From: Pseudomonas sp. L5B5
Lineage (GTDB): Bacteria; Pseudomonadota; Gammaproteobacteria; Pseudomonadales; Pseudomonadaceae
Length of the DNA stretch: 64,000 bases
Direction: 5' to 3'
Assembly (NCBI RefSeq): GCF_020520285.1
Contig: NZ_CP084742.1
Span: 1,674,001 to 1,738,000 of the forward strand
Shown here one piece after another: positions 62,877 to 64,000 of the stretch; positions within the stretch are counted from its first letter, which is position 1; each line of letters starts with the position of its first letter. The notes beneath the pieces were generated by a model that saw only the letters and a list, made by a program, of their open reading frames with translations, was not told where the DNA came from and ran no database searches. The position numbers and the translations under genes are program-made.

Positions 62877-62918
62877 AAAATTATTACTTTGATACCTATG
62901 CCAAATTATTTTTATACC
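62877..62918. promoter_or_regulatory. AT-rich direct repeats in MFS/LysR promoter region
   Basis: AAAATTATTACTTTGATACC and AAATTATTTTTATACC are 26 bp apart, together with an extra GATAC (62870-62874). The stretch stands out from the GC-rich surroundings and is the best candidate for LysR binding and the two promoters. Confidence 0.45.
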
Positions 62919-63041
62919 TCAAGCCAGGCTGGGCACTATGCTGCAAGCCTCTGGCCGGCGACCTTGCAGGTCGCCGGCGCTTGTCCGTCAATCAACCGGG
63001 AACACTTCGCGAGGGCGCCCACTGCGGCGCGATACCGTTTC

Positions 63042-63932
63042 ATGAGCCATCTGGACCACCTGCGTACCTTCATCGAGGCTTATCGCCTGCAATCGTTCTC
63101 GCGCGCCGCCCAGGCCCTGGGCATGACCCAGCCCGGAGCCTCGCTGCACATCCAGGCACTGGAAGCCTTCGTCGGCAAACCGCTGTTCGTGCGGCGCTCA
63201 CGCGGCGTCACCGCGACCGAGGCCGCCGACGAACTGGCGCGGGCCATCGGGCCGATGCTGGACGGCCTGGAAATGCGCATGGCGTCCTACCGCCTCGGCG
63301 ATGAAATGGGCGGCACCGTGCACATCGCCGGCCCCTCGGATTTCATCCATGGCAAACTCGCCTCCGGGTTGGCGCCGCTGCTGGAACAGGGGCTGCAGAT
63401 CCGCCTGCACACCGGCAACCGCGAGCGCATCTACAACCTGCTGGACAGCTCCACCGCCGACCTGGCGATCACCGCCTCCCTGCCGGACGAGCATGCCCAC
63501 GGTTTCGCCCGGCTGCTGACCGAGCGCTTCCTGCTGGTGCTCTCTGCACAGCGAGCTCGGGAACTGGGCGAGCGACCATCGGCTGATGCGCTGGCCGGGG
63601 TGCCGCTGATCGCCTTCGACGAAGACCTGCCGCTGATCCGGCCGGTCTGGACCGCCCTGTTCCAGTTCGCCCCGACCTTGCAGGCCGCGCTGACCATCGC
63701 CGACCTGCGCATCATCCAGGACCTGGTGGTGCAGGGCCAAGGCTGGAGCGTGCTGCCCGACTACCAGTGCCGCGAGGCCCTGGAGGCCGGCCGCCTGGTG
63801 TCCCTGACGCCTTTGGCAGAGGCTCCCACCAACGAGCTGTACCTGGTGTGGAACAAGACCGCGATGCGCAACCCGCGCCTGGTCCAGGTGCGCGACTTCA
63901 TCCTGGGCCTGTTCACCAACAGCGTGCACTGA
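63042..63932 (+). CDS. LysR-family regulator
   Basis: 296 residues. Helix-turn-helix LDHLRTFIEAYRLQSFSRAA, then MTQPGASLHIQALEAFVGK; the effector domain starts GTVHIAGPSDFIHGKLASGL. The ATG at 63042 was chosen; earlier in-frame codons extend past the promoter region. It is divergent from the MFS exporter gene. Confidence 0.9.
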   Translation: MSHLDHLRTFIEAYRLQSFSRAAQALGMTQPGASLHIQALEAFVGKPLFVRRSRGVTATEAADELARAIGPMLDGLEMRMASYRLGDEMGGTVHIAGPSDFIHGKLASGLAPLLEQGLQIRLHTGNRERIYNLLDSSTADLAITASLPDEHAHGFARLLTERFLLVLSAQRARELGERPSADALAGVPLIAFDEDLPLIRPVWTALFQFAPTLQAALTIADLRIIQDLVVQGQGWSVLPDYQCREALEAGRLVSLTPLAEAPTNELYLVWNKTAMRNPRLVQVRDFILGLFTNSVH

Positions 63933-64000
63933 AGACCCTGCATCCGGCCCGGATACCGATGCTAGACTGCGCGGCTTTTTTCAGCAGGGACTGGCTCATG

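Noticed and set aside
63998..64000. An ATG in the last three bases of the window
   Set aside because: It could open the next gene, but the sequence ends there and nothing more can be supported.

Overview
The window is chromosomal DNA of a high-GC gamma-proteobacterium, almost certainly a Pseudomonas of the P. fluorescens group (inference). The signs are a polyamine/agmatine catabolic operon, LhgR/LhgO, a membrane-type malate:quinone oxidoreductase, two FecI-FecR-TonB receptor signalling units, many LysR regulators, and dense coding with short intergenic gaps. I see no rRNA, tRNA, insertion sequence, prophage or CRISPR array.

Layout. 1-5.8 kb: a leftward operon for agmatine use (agmatine deiminase, N-carbamoylputrescine amidase, polyamine-binding protein, and a second, Tat-exported agmatine deiminase), divergent from a LysR regulator. 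5.8-8.0 kb: a LysE exporter with a convergent LysR gene, then an acetyltransferase. 8.1-11.6 kb: a GntR/FCD repressor, L-2-hydroxyglutarate oxidase and an MFS transporter; the same operator-like 14-mer precedes the first two genes. 11.7-13.6 kb: a nucleotidyltransferase with a small partner, and a DeoR regulator. 13.7-14.5 kb: a long tandem array of palindromic ~150-bp units. 14.6-19.9 kb: an acetyltransferase, mqo, a two-gene module with a PD-(D/E)XK nuclease signature, and a thioesterase. 20.0-24.0 kb: the first iron-type sigma/anti-sigma/receptor unit.

24.1-33.5 kb: small housekeeping and unknown genes, two divergent L,D-transpeptidases of different families, an AlkB-type dioxygenase and a hydrolase. 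33.5-35.4 kb: a chemoreceptor preceded by a strongly structured untranslated region ending in a terminator. 35.4-38.8 kb: a MocR regulator divergent from a DMT exporter, a CPBP membrane protease, and a 27-residue membrane peptide with a perfect ribosome binding site. 39.1-42.4 kb: metE with MetR-like sites, a Cys-rich small ORF, an unknown exported protein and a broken acetyltransferase. 42.4-48.5 kb: LysR/DMT pair, GST and several small genes. 48.6-52.8 kb: the second sigma/anti-sigma/receptor unit behind a Fur-like box.

52.8-64 kb: a NUDIX hydrolase, a DUF2442-DMP19 fusion with a small possibly frameshifted neighbour, EcsC, an extra valyl-tRNA synthetase of the actinobacterial type whose ribosome binding site points to the wrong frame, an orphan barstar, hydrolases, a GlxA-type regulator, and an MFS/LysR divergent pair.

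The region is mostly metabolic and regulatory accessory DNA. The strongest candidates for undescribed biology are the PD-(D/E)XK two-gene module (17.9-19.3 kb), the structured RNA before the chemoreceptor (33.55-33.72 kb), the extra valyl-tRNA synthetase with its leader (55.3-57.8 kb), and the AB-dimer repeat array (13.7-14.5 kb). None can be assigned a function from sequence alone.
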